64,000 nt of DNA from assembly GCA_951799445.1 (NCBI GenBank), contig OX637287.1, positions 16,182,224 to 16,246,223 of the forward strand, written 5' to 3'. Both the position numbers and the translations under genes were made by a program. The DNA is from Pseudisothecium myosuroides (lineage: Eukaryota > Streptophyta > Bryopsida > Hypnales > Lembophyllaceae). This document shows positions 22,381 through 35,380 of the stretch, piece after piece. Below the pieces are notes generated by a model. It did no database searches and was not told the DNA's origin. It worked only from the letters and a program-made list of their open reading frames with translations. Each line of letters begins with the position of its first letter. The stretch's first letter is position 1.

Positions 22381-25300
22381 ACATTGGTACCAGCATACTA
22401 GGATTAATAGTTGTCGATACAATATTTTGACTTAATGGATTTACTAAATATATGTATGTTTATAGTAGGTGGCCAAAGCAAAAACATGTAGTGTCTCATT
22501 GTGGAATGTTCTTGTCCTTGTAGATGCTAATGTGGCTCTCTTAATTTTTTAAATTATTTTATTGTTATCCTAAATACTTCACATAAGATTGTAGAAAAAT
22601 GAGTGAATTTTGTCATGTGTATAAATCTTTTAGTCACCCTCCACATTGACTATGTTTCTCAAAAAAATTGAGCATAGTTTCCATTATATTAGGATGGAGT
22701 AGAGCAAAATTGGGTTCAACTATAGAAGGTCAAAATTGCATTGTGGTCAATTTTAAGTTATTCTACTTTCTACCATTAACCCTCAAAGCACAAAACCTAC
22801 CACCAAGATACTTTGCCAAAAATGATTTGAATTTGGATCAGTAGGTGCATTTTTCATTTCTAAAGTAATCTTGAAAATCATCCATTGGCCACTTTTTGGC
22901 CTTAGCATCTTTCATCTTTGATCAATCTCTTTCAAGGTGTTTAACTCACTTTCTATATACAAATCCACTATTATTTTTTGTAGTCATGAATTTTAGTGTA
23001 TGAATGACTATTTTCAATAAATGACTATTTTTAGTAGAAAAAGGTCACTTGCAAATAGTGTCAGATTAACCTTTAAATTATATCTACATGGTCTTGAAAG
23101 GAAATACTTCTATAGCAATAGAATTTTAAAACCTAAGAATGTTAAGTAAAAATAATGTACCATCATAAAGATGCTATTCTATCTCTAGCTTCTATTGTAC
23201 ATGATAAACTCAAACTACAGAATGTCCAAAATTTTAAGAAAATCATTAGTTCTATACGTCCAATGTAAATATAAAAATTTGCATTTAGAGGATTTGCATT
23301 TGTACAAATTATATTAGTGAAATAGAAATGTTGTAGATTAAAAATATTGCATACCAAGGAAATGAAATTCATGAAAGTCCCTAAAGAACAAACAGTTTTG
23401 CTCGAAGAGACATTTTCAAGTCAATAATTAAAGAGAATCATCAAAAAAATTGAAATGACTCTTGCCTCAACCATGCATGGAATACTTAATTCCAAATTGT
23501 CAAATTCCTAAAGTCCCCTAAAACAACATGTATGCAAGTACATAAAAAGTTAGCTAAGTTTTATATTCAACATGCATTGTTAGTTTCTTGGCTCACATAG
23601 ATTTTCAAGTGGTCAAACATTTATTACGGTGATTTGAAATTTTAATATTTTCCATACCACTCATGATTTTTTTTTAATAACCTCATTTCAGTTTGCTCCA
23701 TCTAGTGATTCTTTTGAGTAGCCTTTAATTAGATGTTCTTAGTAAGAATGAAAAGAAGTAATTCAACCCAAACCATTTTGAGTTTGATTTGAATTTAGGG
23801 CATCTTTATTTAGGGTCCCATGATCAACTTCTTCTTGGTAATAATTGCAAAATAAATAAACAAATCTACATTTTGTAAACAATACCATAATTGAACATTC
23901 TATTTTTCTATTAAACAAGGTTCATTGTAATCCAAGAGACATAAGCAAATTGAAGTCTAAATTTGTAACATTTGCATTCTAAAATCTATGTGGAAAAATT
24001 ACAAAATATAAGTGTAAACAAAAAAATTGTATTTATGCATGCATAATTAAAGAATGTATATTATAGTATTAAAAATGAACAATGTGCCTAAAATTGATAA
24101 TATGCATGATTTTTTTTGTTGTACATTAGGTGATTCTAAATATTAGATTTGTATATAAATTTTTTGTCTTTTTAGTTCATTGCTTTTGTATATATTCTAG
24201 TATAAAATGTGTCCCATGATCCCCTTGTTAGTTGCCCTTTGAGTCCAACCAAGTTAGATGGAATGCAATCAAGTTGGGTGAATTGCAAGCGAGTTGGATG
24301 AATTGAATGAGTAAAATGCAATATGTTTATATAGTACTAACTAAAGTAATTGCACCTAATTGAGACAGAATTGCGAAAGCTATCCTTAAAGATTTTTGCC
24401 TAAAATTTCCACCCTTTATTTAGGAGAGCTTTGGATCAATTTTGGATACGTTTATTGTCACAGCTTTGAAATTTTATAATTTCTTCTAAAAGTATCAAAA
24501 AATTGCATCTAGGAAGAATTTGGAATTCTCTTTTGAATCCCAACAACATCCATTAATTATTTAAACAATCTACTCATAGAAAAATTCTCAAATATGCTTA
24601 ATTGGACAATTTTAGGAAATATAACTAAAACAATCTTTCCAAAATTGAAAACCCTAAGGGAAGCACCAAGTAGAAAATATATAAACCTGTGCAAACATTC
24701 ATTTGGGTATTTAATGGAAGACTATGGAATGACATGTGTATTCAAAGAATATTCCATAAATTTGAAACATATTTGAGGATGTTTCAAAAATATTCTATTT
24801 TTTTCTAAATTTAGATTTTAGGAACCATTTTGGAACTGCTTGTCTTTCTAAATAGTTTATTTTTTTTACATTTTTTCCAAGAAAAAACCCTATCTTTGCT
24901 CTCATATAGTTTCATAGATTTTTGCACTATGAGCTCTCTTAAAATTGAAAACAAAGAACAACAATGGTTAAACAATTATTGAGTTACAAGTGTGCCAATA
25001 TTGTATATTACATGGTGATTTTGCACATTGTTTTAACCTAGAAGCAATATTAAGAACTCTCATTTTTTTTATTTTTTCCAAATCACAACATTTTCCATGC
25101 ATATACCATTCATGGAATAATGTGTTATTTGAGATTGTTGGAGCTAGGGGGGTAGTAATAGTAAAGCTCTTACTATTGGTACAATAAACATACTCATTAT
25201 GGACCCTCACCCAATTGCGTCTCTTTTCTACATTAGTTCAAGACTTTTGGGCTGAAGTGTTGGACAAGTATAGATTAGAGATACAAACGGAAAAGGATTC

Positions 25301-25701
25301 ATACTGGTTGTGCATATTTTTGTGGCAATTTTCAATGATTGATTTCAAAAATGATAGAAATGATTATTACATGTATAGCAAAGGTCATTAATTGTAAATT
25401 AGAAACTTTAAATCCTCTCTAATTCTATATTGGCTCTGCTTTTTACTTAGGAAATAAATTTTCATCCATAATACTAAAGAACCTAAAATTATCGACAACA
25501 TTATTCACATTAGTAAATATGAAATATTTTACAATTCATAGAGTTGATTGGTACTTTGGTAGGCATGTAAAGACTAGTAAGTGACCTTGAGGACCTTCAA
25601 GGTTTAAGTAGAACTTAGAAGAACTTTAGATCTTCTTAGAGCCATAGTGAATGCAATATATTTGTTCAAGATCCACATCAAAATCTAAGGTACCAAGTGC
25701 T
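22381..25701. other. long AT-rich gene-free stretch
   Basis: No domain-bearing ORF was found. A TTAACCCTCAAAGCAC-like end at about 22786 hints at one more degenerate TTAA element whose right end was not found. GTTGGATGAATTG/GTTGGGTGAATTGCAAGC short repeats lie at 24270-24305. The rest is unexplained. Confidence 0.4.
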
Positions 25702-26274
25702 TTAACCCCTAAAGGACCAGGGGGGTCCAAATTTCCAAAATTGTGAAGATCTATTATAAAATGCAACTTAAAACAATATTTTAATGATGATTCTCAAACA
25801 ATAGTTGTAAAATATGATTTATAGATCACATCTATACAATTAGATCAACAAATATACATACCAATATTTTACAATAAGATTTGAAGTCAGAAATTGAAAA
25901 TTCCTTCTAAAATCAATTGTAGGTCGAATATGTATGATTTTTACAAGATTTTTTTTTCTATAAGGTCAAAATGATAAGTTCTAATCATAGTGATTTTTAA
26001 AGATTTTTATTTTATTTTTTAATTCAAGTCATTTCTAATGGATCATTTTTTCAACTCAAAAAGTTACTTTTAGAAGCTAGACCTAGCAATATGCTTTGAA
26101 TCATAGAATATTTGCAAAGCAAAATCTTCATAATTGTACCGCACAAATGTTAAAGAGCTAATATAAAAATCTTCAAAAAAAATTGATGGATGAAAAAACA
26201 CATTTCAATGAGTTTGGGATGCGTTTTCGCTCATTCATTGTTCAAAATCTGCACTCATGGTCCTTAAGGGGTTA
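25702..26274. mobile_element. TTAA-flanked TIR element, type C
   Basis: TTAA (25702-25705) then CCCCTAAAGGACCAGGGGGG. The right end is CTCATGGTCCTTAAGGGG followed by TTAG. The body (about 570 bp) is unlike types A and B. A related stretch without clear ends occurs at about 27715-28200 (TATTATAAACGCTACTTAGAA region). Confidence 0.75.
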
Positions 26275-26521
26275 GTAGTGTGCATACTCTAGAAGCATTC
26301 TCTAATGTACTAGTGGTAAACATAGAGATCTTAAAGCCTCATGCCATTATTACTTCAAATATTCATAGTTAATTTTATACAAGCTCAAAAAATATTTGAA
26401 ATTATTTGAATTAGATCTTAGCTCCATTTATTATTCAAGGAGAATTTATTTAAAAAATTCAAATAATTAAGCTTCCCAAAAATGTAATAAACTAATAAAT
26501 AGTCTTTTTATGGGCTTACAT

Positions 26522-27060
26522 GTTGGTAAACTTAACATATTTTTTTTTTGTGAATCTCTTGACCTTGAAATTTGGCACACATATTATTATCATAGAGATG
26601 ATTTCATAATAAATTTTTTATGGTAAATAAACAATTTTTCAACCCTTGGAATACTGTCAAAGTTGGTATTAATGGAATTGTTTCTCACAACTACACATGT
26701 TGGTAGATTTCAAATATCTTTTTTTGTGTGAATCTTTTGACCTTGAAATTTGGCACATATGTTATCAACATAGAGATGATTTCTTGACAAAAATTTGATG
26801 TTAAAATAAAAATATTTCAGCCCTTGGGAGGATGTCAAAGTTGATAGCATTGAATTTTTTTTTCACACCTACACTTGTTGGTAGACTTTGAATGTCTTTT
26901 TTTTGGTGAGTCTTTTGACCTTGAAATTTGGTACACATATTATTATCATAAAGATGTTAATTTCCTTACCAAAAGTTTCATGGTAAGAAAGTAAATTTTC
27001 AGCCCTCAAAAGGCTGTCAAAGTTGGTAGATGTGAAATTTCCTTCTTTGCAAATGCAAAA
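26522..27060 (+). repeat. tandem repeat, 3 copies of about 178 bp
   Basis: GTTGGTA-A/GA starts units at 26522, 26699 and 26877. Each unit contains TTGACCTTGAAATTTGG, then CACATATTATTATCAT-like, then a GGTAA-ATAA block, CAGCCCTTGG-like, and TGTCAAAGTTG. Units are roughly 75-80% alike by eye, so the array is old. Confidence 0.9.
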
Positions 27061-28310
27061 ACGCCATTTTGAATGGTAACCCATTGTACAATAGTTTTAC
27101 ATAACTCATATACATGAATTTGGGATCCTTTAGAAATATAATGCAAAAGTTATGGCCAAAAAACATATTATCCTTCAAGAAGCAAACAAGTGTTTCTTGT
27201 AAACACCCTTGGAGGATGTTTTTTCCATCTTTGGTATAAGATGTATACAAAATCCCATTTTAGATGATATAGTTTATAGCTTCATAATAAACAAAGTGAA
27301 ATTACAAATTTATCCAAATTGAATAAACCTTTGAATTTTTCCATTGATTCAAAGCAGATCACCAGAACAAATATGATTATATATCACTTTCAGTTATTTT
27401 AGCTTTTTAAAGGGAAGGTGAGTCCAACATTAAATTATTTTGGTTCATCGTGCATAGACACATCACACATGCAGTTGAGTAGTACTCAAAATGAACAACC
27501 ATTCAGTTGAAGATGATTTCAAAGTTTCTAGATGGTCAATGTTGAACCTACTATGGTCACAATTTAAAACACTCATTTTTACTTGACTTAAAATGATAGT
27601 AAACATATACAAATAAATATGTTTTTTAATAAAGCTTAAAAGCATTTGAAATTGATATCTTCACAAGAGTTGAATTCTGTACTCGTCACCACTTATTGAC
27701 ATGGGAAATATGTAGAATTGCAAAGATGTATTATAAACGCTACTTAGAATAATAATTTAATGATGAATTTTATATATATATATATATAATATGACGCATA
27801 GATTATATCCATAAATAAAATTTGCAACCAATAATTGAAAATTGTTTCTAAATACGATTGAAGAATGAACACTTGTAATTTTCACAACAATTTTTTTCCT
27901 TCAAGTTCAACATGTCAAGTCCTAAAAGTTTTTTTTTCTTACGCTTTCTATTTTATTTATATATTCAAGTCAATTACGAAGGGCATTTTTTGAGATTGAA
28001 AAAATTACTTCTTGAAGTGAAATACTCATTCACACACTTTGAACTACAAATTATTTGCAAAGAATTTTTTTGTAAATTGTATATTGTACAAATATAAGAA
28101 CCAACGCAAGAATCTACACACATTTAAATGATTATAAAAAATAAGATGATATGTGCTTAGAACATCCTTGCATTCATCATTTGTTAAGAAATTTGAGTAC
28201 TTGATTGTTAAGGTTTTTAAACGTCATTATAAAATTATTATTCTAACATAGATTTTATTATTCATCTTAACAATTTTGGAAATTGGAACTACCTCTTGGT
28301 ACTTAAGTCA
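27061..28310. other. intergenic with type-C-like debris
   Basis: 27715-28200 resembles the interior of the type C element. A TA microsatellite lies at 27771-27790. No gene was recognised. Confidence 0.45.
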
Positions 28311-29000
28311 TTAATCCCATAGGTTTATAACTATATTTTACCAAAAAACACTTCAAAACTGTCATTTTTAGTGCAAAATACTACCGATGAATAAAAACTA
28401 CATTTTCTCATATTTAACCACAAGATCTTGCACAAAATTTGTATGAGAATGTGTAAAAAAAATTCATACACTCTAACCACGTAGATTCTAAGATATTAGT
28501 ATTCAAAATGAAATGAAATATTTCATCTATCTTGTTTAACTAGGTTTTTAGACTTTGAATTACCTTATCTTACCTTTCTTGCACTACAAAAGTTAGGGTT
28601 TTTATATCTTTATAGTGTGGAATTGAGTTGGAAATCTAAAGGAATTCAAAATAAAAAATTCTTAATAGTTTTCATACTTAATAGAAATTGTTAAATAGAA
28701 GTAGATATAAGATGGGAGGAAAAATTATATAGTTAGTAGTTCTAATGTTCAAATTGTTGTAGCAAGTAATCTTCAACTTGTAGATGTTTTACTTTTGAAT
28801 AATTATGAAAATTGAGTTTGAAAATAAATCCTATTTGTTATTTTTTTTGCATAAGATGCCCTAGTTCTTTGCAAAATAAGACACTTTGACACCACTTATC
28901 CAAATGGAATGAGTCAAAACCTTCCCACAAGACATAAATATATTACATAAGAGTTTTTTTCTAGTTTTATTTCCTTGTTCCTGGAATCAAGTATCTAGGG
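28311..29000 (-). mobile_element. degenerate type B element, one end only
   Basis: It begins TTAATCCCATAGGTTTATAAC and continues ATTTTACCAAAAAACACTTC, then AAAACTGTCATTTTTAG and ACCACAAGATCTTG, in the order seen at the inner end of type B copies. Landmarks such as AAATGGAATGAGTCAAAACC near 28902 follow. The opposite TIR was not found, so the end coordinate is approximate. Confidence 0.5.
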
Positions 29001-29024
29001 TTGATTTTAGAAACACCTATATTC

Positions 29025-29190
29025 AATACTTTAGAAATTCATAGTTTATTCATATTGTGTCCAAAAAATGCATTCTAAAAGAATCTAGAATCCCCTTTTC
29101 ACTACCAACAAGACCTCGACAAAACTTTTTGAATATAATACTAGGAACCATGCTAAATTGCTTATTTGGTCGATTTTAGGTGTGATTATC
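29025..29190 (+). repeat. dispersed repeat, copy 2 (partner 3365-3535)
   Basis: It shares the AATTCATAGTTTAT start, AGAATCTAGAATCC, CAACAAGACC, GGAACCATGCTAAATTG and TTTTAGGTGTGATTA landmarks in order with the upstream copy. It is old and of unknown class. Confidence 0.5.
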
Positions 29191-29244
29191 TTCCTTCGGT
29201 TCAGTTTGAACCAGGTTGTACCGATGTACCAATGTACCAACCAG

Positions 29245-29288
29245 GGCTCTGGGTTTCGTCATGGCTCTGGGTTTCGTCATGGCTCTGG
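29245..29288 (+). repeat. 18-bp tandem repeat, 2.4 copies
   Basis: GGCTCTGGGTTTCGTCAT is repeated perfectly at 29245 and 29263 and partly at 29281. The 18-bp length keeps a reading frame, but no ORF supports coding. Confidence 0.92.
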
Positions 29289-30752
29289 AGTCCACTGATC
29301 TAGATGGAGTCTAAACTCAATTCCTGTTCAACTTTGGCGGACATGATCTCCTTCGTCGAACTTTGCATGGGCAGCTAGTGATTCGATCTTATTCATCAAT
29401 TCATGTGGACATGGCTCAGGCAACTTACGTGAACATTTACACTTCTTCACTACTTCTACCAAACGTTCCAAGTATAAGGTAATTAACCCTTAAAAAATGC
29501 TTAGGCTAAAAAGTGGTCAATGGATGACTTCATTGTTCACTCTAGAAACAAAAAATGCATTTATTGGTTCAATAATTGGAGCAGTTTTGGTGACTACTTT
29601 GGTCATGGGGAGCTACATCCTTTAACCCATAAAGGACGCCATGGGCATTTTTTGGTCGATGACTGTCAGAGAATCAAGCTATGTAGGATAGAAGTGCAGC
29701 TATTCATCTTTGGAATTTTGTGTGGAAAGGGGAGATCATGAACAATAGTTTGACTTCCAGTGAGCACTTTTGTTTGTCTTAAAGTAAATGATGTCATACA
29801 ATGCCAAAAGGAATGATTTCCACAATCACAAGCCCAACGTTCAAGGATTAAAGGTTAACCATAGTAAAGATAATTTTTCCTACTTAGGTCAAGGAGTTCA
29901 ACAAACTTATGTCACTAGTAGAGTTTGACTTCAAAGAACGTGGTAGAATTTCTAAAATTTGCTATTGATTCTAATAATTTAGTTTCAATTGATTCTATAA
30001 ATATTCCCTAATTTTGAAAGAAAATTGAGAACCAATGGAATCCTCAAAAACTTTAGAAACTTAGAGTCGACAAGTCAAGTACATGAACATTTGTATTGGA
30101 TATGGACATGAATTATAGTGCTAATTATTCCATTTTTGGAAAACAAAATGAATTGGCCATATGAAAAAGGCCTCAAGTGTAGCATTGCTTATATTTTGGT
30201 TAATTTTTTTTCCATGATCAAATCCATTTGTTAACTCTAAAAGGATGAAAAAGCCCATGTTTAAATAAAAAAAATCTTTTAGCTAATGTAAGAAGTAAAA
30301 CTTTGGATGAAAACATGCAACATGTTCTTCACTTAATCTAATGATATCAAGATTTTTCACATTTAAATTATACTTTCTACAACATAAATAATTACATTGA
30401 TCTTTCTGAAATCATGCACCCTTCATCTGGATTATGAGAATTTAGTATGTGTTTGTTTTGACCCAATAACTTGTTTACCTATCTTTCCATCTATACTAAA
30501 GTATGTGAGACTTTAGTTTTAGTTCAGTGTGAAATTAATCTTTTAGAAGGATGGATATTGCTTCAATAGACTAATGATCTATTCTTGAGCTTTACCTATA
30601 CATGGCAATTTTTTTTTTGAAAGTCTATAGTGTGTAAATGTAAAAAAATAATACATGAATCTATAAACATTAGATGGATGAAAAATCATTGTATATGTGC
30701 TTGGGACATGTTGGCTTTCAACCCGGGCATTCAAAATTTGAAAGTCACATCT
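29289..30752. other. intergenic, one orphan TTAA-type end
   Basis: TTAACCCATAAAGGACGCCATGGGC at 29632-29656 looks like a left end of the CCCCTAAAGG family, but no matching right end was found within 1.1 kb. The 73-aa ORF at 29520-29741 spans it and is not credible. Nothing else is supported. Confidence 0.4.
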
Positions 30753-31680
30753 TTAACACCTAAAGGACCACTTGTCCCTTTGGGGTACAAATGGGAATTT
30801 AGGCAAGTACCTATGGTTTGAATTTTTGTCCTAATTTTTTGAATTTTTTATTGAACATAGAAAAATTGATTAGCTTCGTGGTTATATAATTTTTTTTTGA
30901 GTTGGTGACCAAGAGTTTACAAAAATTATGCCCAAATAAGCTCCATATAGGGGAGAAAGGGGGAGAGGGGGCAACAGAAAAAAATTCAAAAATTCAATTT
31001 TTTTCCCTCATAGATTATATTTTTGTCTACATGGAAAGATTTGATCCATTCCATTTGGATTTGTTGTGAGAAACTTATGGACAATCTTGTTTTTCGGGCA
31101 AGTTACAGTATCTTCTTGGAAAAATAACTTGTAGGATTCATTTTGAATGCAATTTTTATAATTAAAAAAAAAAAGTTCCACATGGTTAAGTTTTCTTGCT
31201 AGAACAATCTCACCATTGAGATTAGTGCATTTTAATTCCATCTTCGAGATATTAATAATTTATATTTTCCTTCTATCTCATACCTACTTCTACTTCATAA
31301 TTTAAAAAAAAATAAAAATAAAGTTTCTTTTGAAATTTTTAGTCCCTAGATTCTCAACTCATTTGTCTACCATAAAAGATTTAAAGCTCAAAACTATGTA
31401 GTGCAAAATTTTAAAGTTAAGAAGGTTCAAAGTCAAATAATCTAATCCCACAATGTCTTGAGAAACTGATTTTTTTATACTTTAAATGCAAATATCTTCC
31501 AATATGTAAGTTCAAAATTTCTGAATTTTTTCCCACACATTCTCATACTAGTTAGGTGTAAGATCCTACTATTAAATGTGCAAAAAAAACTGTTAAATTT
31601 TTTTTTTAATCTTTGCTACAGAAATGGCAATTTTGAGTGTTTTTTTGGCAGAAAAAAGGCCTTGGTCCTTTCGGGATTAA
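30753..31680 (+). mobile_element. TTAA-flanked TIR element, type B (B2)
   Basis: TTAA then CACCTAAAGGACCACTTGTCC, with the subterminal palindrome TGTCCCTTTGGGGTACA. The right end is CCTTGGTCCTTTCGGGA followed by TTAA (31677-31680). The 928-bp body has the shared GATTTGATCCATTCCATTTG and CTATGTAGTGCAAAATTTTA landmarks. It is non-coding. Confidence 0.8.
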
Positions 31681-33141
31681 GGGGTCTAGATTTTACTATG
31701 GGAAGCGTTTTGCCTTCTTTATTAATATGGCATAAAATACCTTGTCATGTACTTTTGCTTCCCCATCCAGTGCATAACTTACCGGTACTCTATTTTACAA
31801 ACAGAGTTTAACTTTAACTTAACTTTTTTTATACTTTTCAAAAAAAACCTTATGGACCGATTCCTTTGATAGAGCTAACTTTTGATTAACTGAAGGATGC
31901 CAGCTGCAGTGGCCAGATTATTGAATTCAAACAAAATGAATAAAAAGGATTCAATCAGTTGAGATTATGATCTTGTTGGAGATTGAGATAATTCTGTGTG
32001 AGCAGCAGATCAAAGTACTCAATCTTAGTATTCAGAAGCTGATCAATTTTCAGTTAGTGATGGATCGAATATGTGCTGGTGTTATGAGCAAGGACCAGAT
32101 ACTTGTGTTAATAACAAAGTAACCCCAAAAATTCAATCTGACGTCTGTTTACCTTAAGACGAAAAAAGAGAGGAAAAATCAATTCACACCCGGACGACCG
32201 TTTCACAGAAAAAAGAAAGAAAAAAGATAGGAAAAAATCAGCCTCACACGGCACGGGATCAATCATCGTACACAAAAACTAATTTTATCTTCTGAACTCC
32301 TAAATTTCACAACTCCACTCCGTCCGTCTCTCTTGAATTGAAGCGCCGTCAAGTGTCTTTCCTTGTACCGAGACAACTACTTACAGTAAAATCTTAATGT
32401 TAAACAGTATTTAATGAGAAATTTGAAGTATTTCAAGATGGCTTCAGTACGTATGTGGAAACAGGTAGTTGTTTATCTTTAATACGGAGTAACCTTTTTA
32501 TTGGAGGCATTTTAGTTTATTATTTTCAAGGTGGCTGGATTCTATTCGGCAAAGAAGAGGAGAAGGAAACCCGGATCCCGAGATTGGAGGCATTCGATGC
32601 ACGGCTTTGGGGCAAAAAGAACTATGCAGAGGCGGCTTCAGGTGGCGGTGATGAAACTACTGTAAGTTAAACTTCAGCCTCCTTGTAGCCTGCAATTTGC
32701 AGTCCAAATGAGGGCATACGTACGTACATAAAGACATACTCCTGGCAAGCCGGTGTATTCGATCTCCTGGCAATGACATGCGCCGCTCGTTTGCACCTCT
32801 TGGAACAAAGGGGCGGAAACTTGTTCTTCCAAAGGAGAAAGTTACAGCCCAAATAATTGAATTTTTCAATCAATATATATATTTCTTCACCCAAAGCAAG
32901 TATGCTATTGAGTGTACAGTACAGTACTGTAGTGTAACTTTGGTTCATATACCGCATCGATCAGGGCGCATCCACCGTACCATCCAATCACACAGTCACA
33001 GTTTCGCACCACTCCAATGGGAAGGCCCGGAAGCTGCAGTTCTTTCATGTCAGAATGATCTCGCAGGCTTCTGCCCAATCTCAGAATGCAGAACTGAGTG
33101 CTCTGCAGTGAAAGCAGTACTTGAAAAATCCATCCAGTAAG
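31681..33141. other. intergenic, nothing recognised
   Basis: 32440-33140 has higher GC and ORFs of 71-120 codons on both strands. None has a recognisable domain, and the longest (32778-33140) ends where element B3 begins. It may be a promoter or non-coding RNA region. Confidence 0.3.
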
Positions 33142-34949
33142 TTAACTCATAAAGGACCAAGTGTCCCCGGAGGGGACACTGCAAGGTTCGGGCAGGTCCC
33201 TGCGATCACAATTCTGAACGTGATTTTTTAAAACTTTTTTTAAGATGGAAAAACACATTAGCTTTTTGGGAATGTGATTTTTATGTCAATTGGTGACCGG
33301 GAGAAAAAGTTATGCCACCCGAAGCTCAAAAGCAATTTGTTGGCCAACACCGAAGAACACACAAAAATTAGAAATATATACTTTTAAAGTCTCATAGAAA
33401 ATAGTTTTGTCCACATGGGGAGCTTGATTCATTCCATTTGGACTAATGATGAGAAAGTTATGGAGAGTCTTAATTTTCAGGCAACTAGAGCATGTCCTCT
33501 AAAAGAATAACTTCTAGGATGCATTTTTGAACTCAATTTTCACAATTTTTCTGATAAAGAAGTTCCATAAAGTTTAGTTTGCTTGCTAGAACAATCTCAC
33601 CATTGGGACTAACTTGTTTCAATCCCATATTAGAACTATTGATGAACCTTTTATCTTGTAGCTACTTCTCATAACATTCTTTTTGAGAATGAAAATCAAG
33701 AAAAATAAAATTCTTAGACTTTTGACTCAATTTTTCAACATAACATATTTTAAATTCAAAATCTATAGTGCAAAAGTTTTAAGTGAACCCTTAAAGTCCC
33801 AAGGCCATTTTTTCTTCTAATAACACTCAAAATTGCCATTTCCAATGCAAACAACAAAAAATTTAAACATTTGTTTCTTTTGCATATACAATTGTAGGAT
33901 CTTGTACACGACTAGTATGAAAATGTGTGGGATTTTTTTAATATAAATTTTGATCGTACTAATCACAAGATATCAACATTTAAGTTTTTAAAAGAAGCTT
34001 TTTTGTTCCTAACTTGAGTAGATTATAAGGCTTTGTATCCTCTTAATTTTTTTTTGTATTATAAATTGTGAATTAAATTATTTTTATAATACAATATTCA
34101 ATTGAGAGCCTGCAAAAAAAAAATTCTCCCCTACCACATTTTTCATTTCTTTAAAAAAATAATTTAGTTGAAGTAAGTGTAAGATAGAAGGAAAAACTAA
34201 AAAGTTTTGATAACTCTAAGATGGAATTGAAACACACTAATTCTAATAGTGAGATTATTCTTGAAGGCAAATTAAACCATGTGCACCTTCTTCTTTAGAA
34301 AATTATTAAAATTGAGTTAAAAAATGAATCCAATACATTATTATCTCACAAATTTGCTAAGATGTCGGCAAACAAGAAGCTTTATATCTTTCACATCACT
34401 TATCTAAATGGAATGAATCAAATCTTTCTACATAAACAAAAATGTAATTAATAAGAAATAATTATTCATTAAAATTATTTTAAATTTTTGTGAATTTTTT
34501 TTGTAGCTTGCAGTAGCTCGTTTTGGGCTTATTGTGGCATAATTTTGCTCCCGGGCACCGATTGAAATAAAATTTATATTTCCAAAAAGCCAATCAATTT
34601 TTTTATATTAAAAAACAATTATAAAAAATTGAGATCATAGGTAGTTGCTTGAACCTTTAAGAGACCTCCAATGGAGCTCTGAAGACTTTAGGGATTAAAA
34701 AAATCCAAAGCCAAATTTTATTTTATAGCAAGGTGAAAAAAGATTCTTTTTATTTCAAATGCTTATGTCTTGCAATCTACATAGTTAAAGTTTTTGAAAT
34801 TCTTCGACACATTATTTTACTAGTTTGATGCAAAATCTTGCGGTTACATATTAAAAAAAACTAATTTAAAAAAAACTGCATTCTACAAAAGAAATGGTTA
34901 AATTGGGTGTTCTTTAATAAAAAAAATGCCTCGGTCCTTTAGGGATTAA
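33142..34949 (+). mobile_element. TTAA-flanked type B element (B3), split by a nested type B element
   Basis: The left end is TTAA then CTCATAAAGGACCAAGTGTCC, with the palindrome GTGTCCCCGGAGGGGACAC. The right end is CCTCGGTCCTTTAGGGA followed by TTAA (34946-34949). The interior is interrupted after GTGCAAAAGTTTTAAG and resumes at AAATCCAAAGCC near 34704, matching continuous sequence in B2 and B4. Without the nested copy it measures about 0.9 kb, the normal B length. Confidence 0.8.
33784..34698 (-). mobile_element. type B element nested inside B3
   Basis: It begins TGAACCCTTAAAGTCCCAAGGCC and ends GAAGACTTTAGGGATTAA (34695-34698), in the opposite orientation to its host. The flanking tetramers are TGAA and TTAA, consistent with one mutated TTAA duplication. 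The 915-bp copy contains GCTCCCGGGCACCGATTG near 34548. It is younger than B3. Confidence 0.78.
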
Positions 34950-35283
34950 AATCCAATGGTTATTGTGATATGCAAGCAAATGCTTCTAAAATTTGTAGAT
35001 GTGTGCTGGGGTGTGGATGTATAGGGTGTGAGGTGTCAATTGTGATTTAGTTTTCAAATGAGTCATCTAGGATAAAATTCATGTGAAAGTCACAATGTTC
35101 AATCTATACAATACTCTAAAAAATAGGGCATGTACAAATGTGTTTCAAGCCACTTGGCCTGAATGGTGCTGAAGTCATCACATAAAACCTCTATGAACTT
35201 CCTATGCTCACGCTTTGCGGGTTGCTAGGGTCCCTTGTCAGTCTGTTAATTGGTCCTTGTTTGGGGTCAGTTTTGTGTCAATT
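34950..35283. other. intergenic, nothing recognised
   Basis: AT-rich, without ORFs or repeat ends of note. Confidence 0.35.
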
Positions 35284-35380
35284 TGCTCCCACCAGGCCAC
35301 TTGTGGTTGGCGGTCTTGTATTTTATTGTTTGCAATGAAATTCCGTTTCATTTGTGCCCCCCCCCCCAAAAAAAAAAACA
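35284..35380 (+). mobile_element. retroposon 3' end with C11-A11 tail
   Basis: CTCCCACCAGGCCACTTGTGG followed by GGTCTTGTATTTT, GCAATGAAATTCCGTTTCATTTGTG and a C-run then an A-run. It is clearly homologous to the insert at 7366-7465. No clean target duplication was found. The 61-aa ORF crossing it is an artefact. Confidence 0.65.

Noticed and set aside
32778..33140. 120-codon ORF as a gene
   Set aside because: No recognisable domain, overlapped by a 96-codon ORF on the other strand, and ends at the B3 element junction.
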